DNA of 64,000 nt from assembly GCA_944323875.1 (NCBI GenBank), contig CALUUH010000009.1:1-64000 (forward strand). The letters run 5' to 3'. Below the pieces are notes generated by a model. The model was not told the DNA's origin. It worked only from the letters and a program-made list of their open reading frames with translations, and ran no database searches. A program made the translations under genes and the position numbers. Positions 16,818 through 26,207 of the stretch are shown here, piece by piece; the stretch's first letter is position 1; every line of letters begins with the position of its first letter. Source of the stretch: Candidatus Gastranaerophilales bacterium. Its GTDB lineage: Bacteria; Cyanobacteriota; Vampirovibrionia; Gastranaerophilales; Gastranaerophilaceae.

Positions 16818-18155
16818 CTACTTTACCTTAAAAAATTCTTTTATTATATCTGCTTTGGCCGCTGTCGTAAATATTATCAGGGTATCGTCAGTCCTCAACT
16901 CGGTATTTCCCTGAGGAATTATTACCTGATTTTTGCGTTGGATAACACCGATTATCGCATGCTGCGGAAATCTTAAATCCATAATTCTGCGTTTATTAAA
17001 TTCGGGCAGAACATTAATTTCCAACACTTCACCCTGACCCTGCTCTACAGTTGCGAGAATATCGACATCGTTTTCAGCCAGATCATTTCTTACTTCATTT
17101 ATCGCTGAATTTTTAGGAGAAATTGCAATATCAATACCTACTTTTTCAAACAGCGGAATATTCAAGACCTTGGACACTCTTGCAATAACCCGCTTTACGC
17201 CGAGTTGTTTTGCCAGAAGTGAGCATAATAAATTCTTTTCGTCATTATTTGTAACGCTTATAACAACGTCACTATTACCAATTTCTTCTTCATCCAACAG
17301 TTTAAGATTTGTACCGTCACCGTTTATTACAAGTGTACTGTTAAGCTGTTCGCACAGGCACTGACAGCGTGCATAATCTCTTTCGATAATTTTAGTTTTA
17401 ATTTTCAGCGCTTCAAGGTTTTTGGCAAGCATCATTCCGACGGTACCGCCGCCTATAATTGCAGCAGATTTAACGTATTCCTTTTCATGGAAAAATGTTC
17501 CGGCAAGAATATCCAGTGAATATGGTGTGCCCATAAAGATAAGTTTGTCATCTTCCAGCAAAACCGTTTCGCCGTTCGGAATAAAAAGTTCACTGTTTCT
17601 TGTTATACCAACAATCAAAGTTCCATTTGTAAACCCGCAATCCTTTACCTTTTTATTAACTATAGAATGGCGTGCGCTTATTTTATATTCAAGTAATCTT
17701 GCACGGCCGTCAGCAAAATTTTCAACATCAAGCGCATGGGCAACGGTTACAATCCTAAAAATTTCCTGTGTTAACAATTCTTCCGGCCAAATAATATAAT
17801 CAATAAAGAAATCACCGGTTGAATCATTACGTTCAAAATTAAGCGTATTTTTATATTCTTCTTTAGTTACAAAACATATAGTCTTAACATGTCCGACACG
17901 TTTGGCAGAAAGGCATGCGACTATATTTGCTTCATCTATGGCGGTGCACGCAATAAAAATATCTGCATTTTCTATATCAGCGCATTTTAAAACATTTATA
18001 TCAGAGGCGTTTCCCTGAATAAAACTGATATCTAACTGATTAAATTCATCAGTTCGATTTTCTTCTTTATCAATTATCGTTATATCGTGGTCTTCAAAAA
18101 ATTCCGTTGCCAGAAGGCATCCTATTTCTGTTGCACCGTAAATTATAATCTTCAT
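16818..18155 (-). CDS. trkA: Trk system potassium transporter subunit TrkA
   Basis: This 445-residue cytoplasmic protein has the duplicated TrkA layout: two Rossmann NAD-binding domains (opening near residues 4-16 and at IIGGGTVGMMLA, near 232-243) each followed by a TrkA_C ligand domain. It gates TrkH in response to nucleotides. The first glycine motif is GATEIGCLLA, slightly unlike the usual GxGxxG. It is the first gene of the trkA-trkH unit and is divergent from the kinase-like gene. Confidence 0.94.
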   Translation of the reverse strand: MKIIIYGATEIGCLLATEFFEDHDITIIDKEENRTDEFNQLDISFIQGNASDINVLKCADIENADIFIACTAIDEANIVACLSAKRVGHVKTICFVTKEEYKNTLNFERNDSTGDFFIDYIIWPEELLTQEIFRIVTVAHALDVENFADGRARLLEYKISARHSIVNKKVKDCGFTNGTLIVGITRNSELFIPNGETVLLEDDKLIFMGTPYSLDILAGTFFHEKEYVKSAAIIGGGTVGMMLAKNLEALKIKTKIIERDYARCQCLCEQLNSTLVINGDGTNLKLLDEEEIGNSDVVISVTNNDEKNLLCSLLAKQLGVKRVIARVSKVLNIPLFEKVGIDIAISPKNSAINEVRNDLAENDVDILATVEQGQGEVLEINVLPEFNKRRIMDLRFPQHAIIGVIQRKNQVIIPQGNTELRTDDTLIIFTTAAKADIIKEFFKVK

Positions 18156-18233
18156 GATGAGTGCATTCTAAACCAAAGAAAACTTTTTTACAAGTTTAAG
18201 CAAATTTATATATTTACATGTTTTACAAAAACT

Positions 18234-19241
18234 ATGCTCCACAAAATCTCATCACTCAAATATAGTTATGAAAAGTGCCCGCTTTCGCGCCTAAAAAGGG
18301 TATTTCAATCAGATATAAATTATAAGACTTATGACAAATTTGTACCTTCGGCCAAAAATCAAGTAGTCGGAAATCTGCCGCCTGAGATGATTAAATATAT
18401 TGTCACTAATTTCACGGACAGAAAAGCTGAAATGATAAAAAAGTTTCATAAAGGTCTTGCTCTCACGGCAATGTTTTCCCGTGTGCATTTACGAAAAATG
18501 AAGCAGACAGGCTCCATCGGGGAAGATGAGAATATGCAAATTCTGTTAACCCAGATGAAAAACATCTTGCGGTCAAATATTTCGGAAATTCTTCCTAAAA
18601 ATTCAAGCGTACACTTTAAATACACAGGAAGCGGCGCAATGGGGAATGTTTTCCAACTCTCAATAAAAGATGAAAACGGACAAAGATTAATGCCGGATTC
18701 TGCAATGAAAATATTCCATGATGTCCAAAATGACATTGTTCCACATATGCATGGAAGCTATGCTGAGGCAAATATTTCCACATTTTTAAAAAAAGCTATG
18801 GGGCACAAAATGGAGAAATCTGAATTTGCACGACACTATATGTCTGATTTGAAAAGCGGATACTCCTTAAGCGAATTTATTCACCACGATGGTGATTATA
18901 ATTTTAAATTTTTGGATTATGCAAGGATATATGGGGTAAACAGCATGGATGCCGTTAAAAGTCTGATAAACGGTAAAATATATGACATGGGCGGTTTTCT
19001 CAAAATATGGAATTTTACACCCGACAAAGTCACAAGACGATATTTTAAAAAGCTTGTAAACAATCCGCAAGCCTCCACGCAATTATTAAACCAATATCAA
19101 ACGCTCCTTGACAATCCCAAAACTCCGCACCGAGATAAAATTCTTAATGCCATAGACTTGTATTATTTGCACATAATAAACAAACGTAACTATATTCAGG
19201 AATATCAAGACGTATGGGCTCGTATATCAACGCAGGAATAA
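18234..19241 (+). CDS. Protein-kinase-like protein of unknown function
   Basis: I start this gene at the ATG at 18234 (335 residues); an upstream ATG at 18087 would overlap trkA and its first 49 residues look unconstrained. No named family is recognised, but a kinase N-lobe is suggested: glycine loop TGSGAMGNVFQL (131-142), AMK with K159, and a helix Glu in SYAEANIS (E178). Later YDMGGF (D251) resembles a DFG motif. I see no HRD catalytic loop, so it may be a pseudokinase or a divergent kinase. The N-terminal 120 residues are basic and helical. There is no signal peptide or strong ribosome site. It converges with yggT, with a 15-base overlap. Confidence 0.6.
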   Translation: MLHKISSLKYSYEKCPLSRLKRVFQSDINYKTYDKFVPSAKNQVVGNLPPEMIKYIVTNFTDRKAEMIKKFHKGLALTAMFSRVHLRKMKQTGSIGEDENMQILLTQMKNILRSNISEILPKNSSVHFKYTGSGAMGNVFQLSIKDENGQRLMPDSAMKIFHDVQNDIVPHMHGSYAEANISTFLKKAMGHKMEKSEFARHYMSDLKSGYSLSEFIHHDGDYNFKFLDYARIYGVNSMDAVKSLINGKIYDMGGFLKIWNFTPDKVTRRYFKKLVNNPQASTQLLNQYQTLLDNPKTPHRDKILNAIDLYYLHIINKRNYIQEYQDVWARISTQE

Positions 19242-19496
19242 CAATAAATAAATCACTGCATATGCAAGCAATTGTAACACAAGAATTGCCACAATCGGTG
19301 AAAAATCAAGTCCGCCAATAGGCGGTATAATCCTTCTGAATATTCCAAGATACGGATCTACAATTGCTCTGAGTGTATGCCACGGCTGGTTTTCCCAGTT
19401 TACACTCGGAATCCACGTTAAAAATATCCTTAAAATTATCAGGAATAAATATAAGTTTACAAGATTATTTATACCGAAAATTATACCGCCTATCAT
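19227..19496 (-). CDS. YggT family membrane protein
   Basis: The 89-residue protein has the two-helix YggT/Ycf19 pattern with the conserved loop DPYLGIFRRIIPPIGGLDFSPI between helices. In cyanobacteria and plastids this family is linked to membrane or division-associated functions, but the molecular role is not settled. It follows the MTA phosphorylase gene by 12 bases. Confidence 0.9.
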   Translation of the reverse strand: MIGGIIFGINNLVNLYLFLIILRIFLTWIPSVNWENQPWHTLRAIVDPYLGIFRRIIPPIGGLDFSPIVAILVLQLLAYAVIYLLLFLR

Positions 19497-19508
19497 ATTA
19501 ATTTATCC

Positions 19509-20312
19509 TTATAGTTGAGAATTTTTCTTTGTCATTGCACAAGAACAATTATTACGTTCTGCAGGAATTTTTTCAATCATCTTGAAGAGTAAATTTTTCA
19601 AATTTTCAACATTAGAATTGAATACCTGAATAACTTCATGGTGTGAAACAGGCGGAACATCACCGACAAGACCTGCATCATAATCTGTAATAAGTGAAAT
19701 ATTAAGCGGGCACATATCCATTTCTTTTACAAGGTATGCTTCCGGAAAAGCTGTCATATTAATGACTTCCCATCCTTGATTAGTAAAGAATTTAGATTCT
19801 GCTTTTGTTGAAAAACGAGGGCCGTTGATAACAACAACAGTTCCCTGTTCATGAATAGTAATACCTAAATCTTTGCCTGTTTCAACAGCGAGTTTTCTTA
19901 ATTCCGGACAGTAAGTTTCCGCAGCAGACGGGTGGGTTACAACAGGGCCTTCAAAGAATGTTGATTTTCTGCCGTCAGTCCAGTCTACAAATTGATCACA
20001 AACAACAAAATCGCCCGGTTTAACATGTTTTTGCAAGCTTCCTGCTGCACACGGAGAAATAACTCTCTGGCATCCGATTGATTTCATTGCCCAAACATTA
20101 GCACGATAATTAATCAAGTGCGGCAAAATTGTATGGTTACGTCCATGACGCGGCATAAATGCTACTTTATGTTCTCCGACAGAACCTATAAAAACATTAT
20201 CGCTCGGCATGCCATAAGGTGTTTCTATTTTAACTTCTTCAATATTGTCTAAAAATTTATAAAATCCGGATCCGCCAAATACGCCGATCGTTGCTAAATT
20301 CTTGTTTTCCAT
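19509..20312 (-). CDS. mtnP: S-methyl-5'-thioadenosine phosphorylase
   Basis: The 267-residue protein is a PNP/MTAP family nucleoside phosphorylase that splits methylthioadenosine, a by-product of polyamine or SAM-radical chemistry, into adenine and methylthioribose-1-phosphate. Visible features are IGVFGGSGFYKF at the N-terminus, RHGRNH, the NGPRFSTKAE phosphate-site segment, and INMTAFPEAYLVKEM, where NMT is the MTAP-type substrate loop. A short C-terminal Cys-rich tail (NNCSCAM) is unusual. Specificity for MTA rather than inosine is inferred. Confidence 0.9.
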   Translation of the reverse strand: MENKNLATIGVFGGSGFYKFLDNIEEVKIETPYGMPSDNVFIGSVGEHKVAFMPRHGRNHTILPHLINYRANVWAMKSIGCQRVISPCAAGSLQKHVKPGDFVVCDQFVDWTDGRKSTFFEGPVVTHPSAAETYCPELRKLAVETGKDLGITIHEQGTVVVINGPRFSTKAESKFFTNQGWEVINMTAFPEAYLVKEMDMCPLNISLITDYDAGLVGDVPPVSHHEVIQVFNSNVENLKNLLFKMIEKIPAERNNCSCAMTKKNSQL

Positions 20313-20375
20313 TTTTATTTCTCCTATTTACCTATGTATTGAGTATAGCATAAAAAATAGGAAAAACTAAAATAA

Positions 20376-20744
20376 TTATCCGATAAATTCAGGGACAAAC
20401 AGCAAAAGTCCGATAGTCACAGCAATAGCGGTAATAAACATTACAGCGCCTGCCGATATATCTTTTGCCATACCCACAAGTCTTGAAAATCGATTGTGAA
20501 AAACAGCATCCAACGCGAATTCTATTGCGGAATTAAGCATTTCAGCCGTAATAACCATTCCTATTGTCAAAAGCAATATGCATAACTTTTCAACACTAAA
20601 TTGCAAATATGCACCGGCTATCAACACAAGAATTCCCGCACAAAAATGTATTCTTATATTAACTTCAGACTTTAAAGCCAGTCTTAATCCCTTCCGTGCA
20701 TTTCTGAATGTATTTCTAAATCCCTGTTGTTTAAATCTGCTCAT
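20376..20744 (-). CDS. dgkA: Diacylglycerol kinase family protein (DgkA-type, possibly undecaprenol kinase)
   Basis: This 122-residue integral membrane kinase has the family core AEMLNSAIEFALDAV followed by KDISAGAV, with three hydrophobic helices. It lies 9 bases after ybeY and the 7TMR-HD gene, the same arrangement as in many Firmicutes and cyanobacteria, where the enzyme phosphorylates undecaprenol for envelope synthesis. Substrate (diacylglycerol or undecaprenol) cannot be assigned from sequence. Confidence 0.92.
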   Translation of the reverse strand: MSRFKQQGFRNTFRNARKGLRLALKSEVNIRIHFCAGILVLIAGAYLQFSVEKLCILLLTIGMVITAEMLNSAIEFALDAVFHNRFSRLVGMAKDISAGAVMFITAIAVTIGLLLFVPEFIG

Positions 20745-20753
20745 TTTATCCCT

Positions 20754-21263
20754 TTATTTTATTGTCTCCAAAGCCTCCCTTTGAAGCCCGACAACAAAAT
20801 TATAATCTTCCTCGCTCTGGTGGTCAAATCCCAGCAAATGCATAATTCCATGGCTTATTAAAAACGCCAGTTCATCTTCTTTTGTACACTGTTTTTTTTC
20901 TGCTTCTTCAATAACTTTGTCCAGAGCGATTATAACTTCACCGAGATTAATCTCTCCGTCAAACACAAATTTTTCTTCACTATCTGCAAATATCGCAAAC
21001 GTAATTATATCAGCAGGATAGTCCTTTTCTCTGTACTCTCTGTTTATTTCGTGCGTTTTGACACTATCGCAATAAAGAAAATCAAATGAAATTGTGTCAA
21101 AATCAAATCCACTCAAACAGCTTGCAGAATATACATCCGGCTTTGACATATAATACCGCAAAATCTTTTTTGCAATATTAATGAATTTAAGTTCATCTAC
21201 CGGCCAGTTTTCGTATATGTTTTCACTGAAAATATTTAATTTTACGGTCTTATTTTTGGTCAT
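20754..21263 (-). CDS. ybeY: Endoribonuclease/rRNA maturation factor YbeY
   Basis: The zinc motif HGIMHLLGFDH (H138, H142, H148 from the chosen start) is complete, as in all YbeY proteins that mature 16S rRNA 3' ends. I choose the ATG at 21263 (169 residues): it has GGAAGTG just upstream and overlaps the 3' end of the 7TMR-HD gene by 14 bases, so the two are probably coupled. Longer frames start inside the upstream gene. Confidence 0.93.
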   Translation of the reverse strand: MTKNKTVKLNIFSENIYENWPVDELKFINIAKKILRYYMSKPDVYSASCLSGFDFDTISFDFLYCDSVKTHEINREYREKDYPADIITFAIFADSEEKFVFDGEINLGEVIIALDKVIEEAEKKQCTKEDELAFLISHGIMHLLGFDHQSEEDYNFVVGLQREALETIK

Positions 21264-23484
21264 CACTTCCATTATCTTTTTCTTTGTTTTCAGGCTGCTT
21301 TTGAGTTCCTTCAAGTTCTTTTATCTTGTTTTCAAGATCTTCATCAAGAACTTTACCCATATTAATTTTATTTTTATTAAATTCTTCAACGATATTTTCC
21401 TGATATTTAATTCTGTTGTGCTGCATACCGCGCAAAATCCTTGAGAAGGTCGCCGCTATTGTTTTGATATCACGCAATGTCAGCGGACTGTCGGCAAGCT
21501 GAGTATCGTTCAAGCGTTCCACGATAATTTTGTTGATAATAGCTTCTATTTCTTCCGGAGTCGGATTTTTCAGGGAACGTACCGCTGATTCAACAGCATC
21601 TGCTATCATCAATATTGCAGTTTCTTTAGTATTTGGTTTAGGGCCTGTATAACGGAATTGTTCTTCTTTAACATTTTCAATTCCTTCTTCTTTTACTGCT
21701 TGATTGTAAAAATAGCTTGCCAGACCTTCGCCGTGGTGCTGCAAAATAAAACTGTAAATTATTGGCGGAAGTCCGTATTCTTTAGCTATTTCAACACCGT
21801 CTTTCGGGTGCGCGGTAATAACCATTTTGCTTAATCTCGGGTTTAATTTGGTGTGCGGATTTTCTATTCCGAAGTAAGATTGGTTTTCGACAAAGAACAA
21901 CGGTCTTTTCAATTTACCTATATCGTGATAAAAAGCACCGACTCTGGCAAGTATCGGATTTGCGCCTATTGCTTCCGCTGCCGCTTCACAAAGATTTGCT
22001 ACCATCAAACTGTGATGATAAGTTCCCGGAGCCTCAAACTGCAAACGTTTTAACAACGGTTGGTTGTGATCGGCAAGTTCAGCCAATCCGTATGGTGTAA
22101 TAATTTTAGACGCACTTTCAAACAGAGGAAGTGTACCCAGCGCAATAATAGCACTCAGAACACCATTTATCAGCATCAAGCCGACATTTGTCAAAATAAG
22201 CATGTTACTTACATCTATCAGGCATTTTTCTAACAAATAGATACTAAATACAATAATAACGCCGGCCAGTGATATTTCAAAGCCTGTTTTTATTAAGTCA
22301 ATACGTTTGGAAAATCTTATACGAGATATTGCAATTGTAGAAACTAGGTTCAAGAACACAAATGCTGATAAAAATTGTATATTATACTGGTGTCCGATAG
22401 TCAAAACAGCAAGCAGCATGGTTGATGCAACAAATGCGACTCTTGAATTTGTAAAAATTGCAAGAATAAATATAAAAGCAGGAAACGGAAGTATATAAGG
22501 CGGAAATCCCACAGGCATTAATGTCGATATCAATGCCATTATTATTGCAAGAACTCCGGATATACTCAGATAATTTTCTTCCAAAAACTGCTTTTCAAAA
22601 TGTTTCATATACAAAAGGAAGAGCAATGTTGCAATAAATACAAGTACGTACATTGCGGCAAGGCCCTGCCAGTTGAGTTCATAAACGTTATATCCTGCTT
22701 TTCTCAAAGCATCGCGTTTCAAACGGGTTACAGGTTCACCCTCAAAAACGATTTTTTCTCCTTTTTGAAAAGTAATAATATATGGTTTAACTGAATTCAT
22801 TGCGTTACGGCGCGCATTTTCTGTCGCAACTTCATCTTCCACCAGATTAGGAACAATAACCTGTTCCAGCAATGCGCGTATTACTGAAATCTGGCGTCTT
22901 GATACATTAGAAACCATATTATTTATTATTATACGGTCAATATCTCCGTTTTCATAATCTTTTTCGGTTATGCCTTTATTTAGAATATTTGTAAGTGTCA
23001 GGGAGGCTTTTTCAAATATTTCATTCAATGCTGTATCGTCAGAATGCATCAGTACATTTATAACAAAATCTTTTTTATAGGTATCTGTAATATCAAACAG
23101 TAATCCTAATTCTTCTTTTTTTACATCGGCTGTAACATCTTTTTTGCGGATTTGAATGATAGATGTTCTGAGTGTTTGCAGGTTGTTTTCAATAAAACCG
23201 TCCTCAGCCGGAACAAGAACGGGATCAACTTTTTGCATCACGTCTTTTCTGTGCTGTTCTGTCTTTTTAACATCTTCCACCGTCAAAGTTTTCTGGGCTA
23301 TAATATCGCGTTTGCTTATACCGTTTTCAATAATATCTTGAAAAAAGTAATTTTGAGAAGCTATTATTGCAGTCATCAGCAGAGTAAAAAATGCAAATGC
23401 ACTAATCTTTTTAACCTGTGATGATCTGAAAAAATCTTTAACCGCGCTTTTTATATTTGCAATTTTCATTAAATTTATCCTCAT
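21250..23484 (-). CDS. 7TM receptor-HD hydrolase (PgpH-type, likely cyclic-di-AMP phosphodiesterase)
   Basis: The 744-residue protein has an N-terminal helix (about 28-46), a 7TMR-HDED extracytoplasmic domain (about 50-270), a block of seven membrane helices (about 273-455), and a cytoplasmic HD domain with H490/H491 and H520-D521 in YHDIGKLKRP. A Lys/Glu-rich tail of about 35 residues follows. PgpH enzymes of this architecture degrade cyclic-di-AMP, which controls potassium and osmotic balance; the Trk system in this window would be a natural target, though that link is inference. It follows a GT2 gene by 10 bases and runs into ybeY and dgkA. Confidence 0.9.
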   Translation of the reverse strand: MRINLMKIANIKSAVKDFFRSSQVKKISAFAFFTLLMTAIIASQNYFFQDIIENGISKRDIIAQKTLTVEDVKKTEQHRKDVMQKVDPVLVPAEDGFIENNLQTLRTSIIQIRKKDVTADVKKEELGLLFDITDTYKKDFVINVLMHSDDTALNEIFEKASLTLTNILNKGITEKDYENGDIDRIIINNMVSNVSRRQISVIRALLEQVIVPNLVEDEVATENARRNAMNSVKPYIITFQKGEKIVFEGEPVTRLKRDALRKAGYNVYELNWQGLAAMYVLVFIATLLFLLYMKHFEKQFLEENYLSISGVLAIIMALISTLMPVGFPPYILPFPAFIFILAIFTNSRVAFVASTMLLAVLTIGHQYNIQFLSAFVFLNLVSTIAISRIRFSKRIDLIKTGFEISLAGVIIVFSIYLLEKCLIDVSNMLILTNVGLMLINGVLSAIIALGTLPLFESASKIITPYGLAELADHNQPLLKRLQFEAPGTYHHSLMVANLCEAAAEAIGANPILARVGAFYHDIGKLKRPLFFVENQSYFGIENPHTKLNPRLSKMVITAHPKDGVEIAKEYGLPPIIYSFILQHHGEGLASYFYNQAVKEEGIENVKEEQFRYTGPKPNTKETAILMIADAVESAVRSLKNPTPEEIEAIINKIIVERLNDTQLADSPLTLRDIKTIAATFSRILRGMQHNRIKYQENIVEEFNKNKINMGKVLDEDLENKIKELEGTQKQPENKEKDNGSDDQK

Positions 23485-23494
23485 ATTTTTGCAA

Positions 23495-24466
23495 CTATTT
23501 TATAACTTCCTGATTATTTTTCAAGTCTAACTGCTTAATACGTTTTTGTACATCCTCTAACAGCCTCCTGTTTATTGAAATAAGTTCAGCCAACACTGCA
23601 ATCAATCCTATCTGAATACCTGCAAGAAGTAATATAGAAGCGAGTATCAATGATTGAATATGGCCGTTTCCCTGACCGGAAAAGAAAAACCACAAAAAAC
23701 GCCCGCCGATTACAAATCCGAAAAACAAACTTATACATGCCAGTATTGAGAAAAATCTGAAAGGTCTATACACAATAAACATCCTGAGCATGGTAAAAAT
23801 TGAACGTCTTATATAATCAAATATACTTCTCACAAGTCTTGATTTGCGCAATTCTGGATTTACATGAACAGGAACACAGGTAAGCTGCAGCCCCTTTGCT
23901 TTGGCCTGAATAATGGTTTCAAGTGTATAAGTATAATTGTCAAAAACATTCAACTGCAAAGCTGCATTTCTTGAAAACGCCCTAAATCCGCTCGGTGCAT
24001 CCTCAACCGAAGTTGATGACACAAAACGCATGACAGCAGACCCGAGTTTTTGTAAAAACTTTTTCATCAGAGAAAAATGTTGTATCTTCTCTACAGGTCG
24101 TGTTCCGATTACGATATCTGCCTCATGATTTAATATTGGTTTGATTAAGTTTTCTATATCAGCAGAATCATATTGATTATCCGCGTCAGTGTTGACAATA
24201 ATATCGGCCCCTATTTCAAGAGATTTTTCCAAACCTGCAATAAAAGCCTTTGCAAGTCCTCTGTTAGGCGACAAAACCGCAAAATGCTTTACACCCAACT
24301 GTCTTGCTGTTTCAACAGTATTATCTGTTGAACCGTCGTCTATCACAACAACTTCTATCTCATCTATCCCGTCTATATGCTTTGGCAGTGCGTTCAATAC
24401 CACCGGTAATGACTTTTCTTCGTTATAACATGGAATTTGTATCACTAATTTCATAAATATCACCAA
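23495..24466 (-). CDS. Polyprenyl-phosphate glycosyltransferase, GT2 family
   Basis: This 323-residue enzyme has a DPM1/ArnC-type GT-A domain: VIDDGSTDNT near residue 45 and the metal-binding NTDADNQYD near 95, then a fixed segment EDAPSGFRAFS. Two membrane helices (about 238-262 and 273-297) close the protein. Such enzymes load a sugar onto polyprenyl phosphate. The divergent neighbour at 24509 is a membrane glycosyltransferase of the class that uses such lipid-linked sugars, so the two may act in sequence. Confidence 0.88.
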   Translation of the reverse strand: MVIFMKLVIQIPCYNEEKSLPVVLNALPKHIDGIDEIEVVVIDDGSTDNTVETARQLGVKHFAVLSPNRGLAKAFIAGLEKSLEIGADIIVNTDADNQYDSADIENLIKPILNHEADIVIGTRPVEKIQHFSLMKKFLQKLGSAVMRFVSSTSVEDAPSGFRAFSRNAALQLNVFDNYTYTLETIIQAKAKGLQLTCVPVHVNPELRKSRLVRSIFDYIRRSIFTMLRMFIVYRPFRFFSILACISLFFGFVIGGRFLWFFFSGQGNGHIQSLILASILLLAGIQIGLIAVLAELISINRRLLEDVQKRIKQLDLKNNQEVIK

Positions 24467-24508
24467 TTTTATTTTTTTATTATATAATTAAAATGGAGTT
24501 TTATCAAA

Positions 24509-26140
24509 TTGTTAAATATGAACAGATTAGGCTTAATTTTAATAGTAATTGCAGGTGTGTTTTTAAGGCTGGTTGCCATTGATAAAGGTGAAGGGCTCTG
24601 GAATGATGAATATGTAAGTTATATGATTTCTGCACAGCCTCTGTTTTCGGGATTTATCGACAGTGTAAAATCTCAATGTCACATGCCGCTTTATTATATT
24701 TATCTTAAAACCTTTATGACTCTGTTCAATGACAGTGATTTAGTTCTTCGATTAAGCTCTGTTTTTGCAGGATTTTTATCAATAATAGCAATGTATTTTG
24801 CAGGACTGGAAAAAGATAAAAGCACAGGCATGCTTTGTGCAGGTTTCACGGCCATTAGTTCTTTTCTTATCTATTATTCACAGGAAGTGCGATTATACTC
24901 ATTATTATTCCTGTTTTCTGCATTAACTCTATTATTTACTTTAAGACTGATTAAGCAGACTAACAAAAAAAATTTCATACTGTTTATAATATCTTCATTT
25001 CTTGTCCTATTGACCCATACAATAGGATTTGTTTTTGTGTTTTTTAACCTGATTTTTGTAAGCTGTAAACTTTTTAAAGAACATAAACAAATCATCTTGA
25101 AGCTCTGGGGCATCCTTGCCGTGCTTCTGTTATTGATTAGTCCGCAGCTTGTCGGAATTTTGTTCAAAAAGACTTTTTCTCAATGGTGGGGAGTGTTTTC
25201 GCCATCAGCACTCGGATTTTTAATCACGGATTATTTTTCACCTGTTTTAACAAACTTTACAGGTGCGCCTCCTAATTTCTTTTACAATTTCAAATCAGGA
25301 TTTATCATCTTTGCGATGATACCGTCTGTTATTGCAGTGGTATTTTTAGGCAGATCTTTAAAAGAAAAATTAAACCGTGAATTGTTTTATGTGGCGCTTG
25401 CAACTGTTGCCGTGCTTGTTATTGCGGCACTATCAGGAAAACTCGTTTTTGTCACAAAATACTCAATAGAAATATACCCTGTTCTTATCTATCTGGCATG
25501 TTCAGGCGCTTCATCTATGAACAACAAAATTATAAAAAACACGCTTATAACAATATTTTGTTTTCTGAGCCTGTTATTCCTGTTTGTAAGCCCTCTGGCG
25601 GCAAATAAAATATTCAGAAAAGAAGGTCATAAACTTGCTGCTGATTTAATAGAAAACGCAAATCTTAAAAAGGGGGATATCGTAATTATTCAATATTATG
25701 ATCAGTACAGATTTAACAAGTATTATGATTTTTCTGATGTAAAAGTCATCTCAATGAACAAGGCAAATTTTGCGGAATACATCCGGCCGGATGCTTCTTA
25801 TGCAAAAGTCTACAATGACAAAAATGTTTTACGTGAGGCTTTTGCAAGTAATGAAAATAAAAGTTTTGAGAATAGATTACTTAAAGATTTGAATTTAAAA
25901 GAAAATCAAAATGTTCTGGTTTTGAGTCTAAATAGTGTAAGCTTTTTCAATACACCTACAATTGAAAAAATTGCACAAAATAATGCTTATTATGAACAAA
26001 CACCTTTATTCTTTATGGTTTTCTCGTATCTCAAAAATCAGACATATAAAGCACTTATGAGTGAGTATAAATTAGAGTCAGCAATGAAAAAAGGAGAATG
26101 GGTTGCAGCAAAGTTTACAAAAGTTAACAATAAAGATTAA
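24509..26140 (+). CDS. GT39/ArnT-like integral membrane glycosyltransferase
   Basis: The 543-residue protein has about 11-12 hydrophobic helices and the GT-C hallmark GLWNDEYVSYMISAQP in the first loop, where the acidic pair is catalytic. The C-terminal 150 residues are a soluble extracytoplasmic domain. It would move a sugar from a polyprenyl-phosphate carrier to a lipid or protein acceptor. The start is uncertain: a TTG at 24509 lies 10 bases after GGAG, whereas the first ATG at 24518 lies 19 bases after it; I prefer the TTG. A hairpin overlaps its stop codon. Confidence 0.85.
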   Translation: MLNMNRLGLILIVIAGVFLRLVAIDKGEGLWNDEYVSYMISAQPLFSGFIDSVKSQCHMPLYYIYLKTFMTLFNDSDLVLRLSSVFAGFLSIIAMYFAGLEKDKSTGMLCAGFTAISSFLIYYSQEVRLYSLLFLFSALTLLFTLRLIKQTNKKNFILFIISSFLVLLTHTIGFVFVFFNLIFVSCKLFKEHKQIILKLWGILAVLLLLISPQLVGILFKKTFSQWWGVFSPSALGFLITDYFSPVLTNFTGAPPNFFYNFKSGFIIFAMIPSVIAVVFLGRSLKEKLNRELFYVALATVAVLVIAALSGKLVFVTKYSIEIYPVLIYLACSGASSMNNKIIKNTLITIFCFLSLLFLFVSPLAANKIFRKEGHKLAADLIENANLKKGDIVIIQYYDQYRFNKYYDFSDVKVISMNKANFAEYIRPDASYAKVYNDKNVLREAFASNENKSFENRLLKDLNLKENQNVLVLSLNSVSFFNTPTIEKIAQNNAYYEQTPLFFMVFSYLKNQTYKALMSEYKLESAMKKGEWVAAKFTKVNNKD

Positions 26141-26160
26141 ACTAGCAATTTTTAATCTTT
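26132..26160 (+). terminator. Hairpin overlapping the stop codon of the GT39-like gene
   Basis: A 10-bp perfect stem (AAAGATTAAA / TTTAATCTTT) with a 9-base loop spans the stop codon. No T run follows, so it may end transcription weakly or protect the 3' end. Confidence 0.45.
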
Positions 26161-26207
26161 ACGGGTGTCTATAAATATAGAAGGTTATATTTTTTGGAAG
26201 TGTAGTC

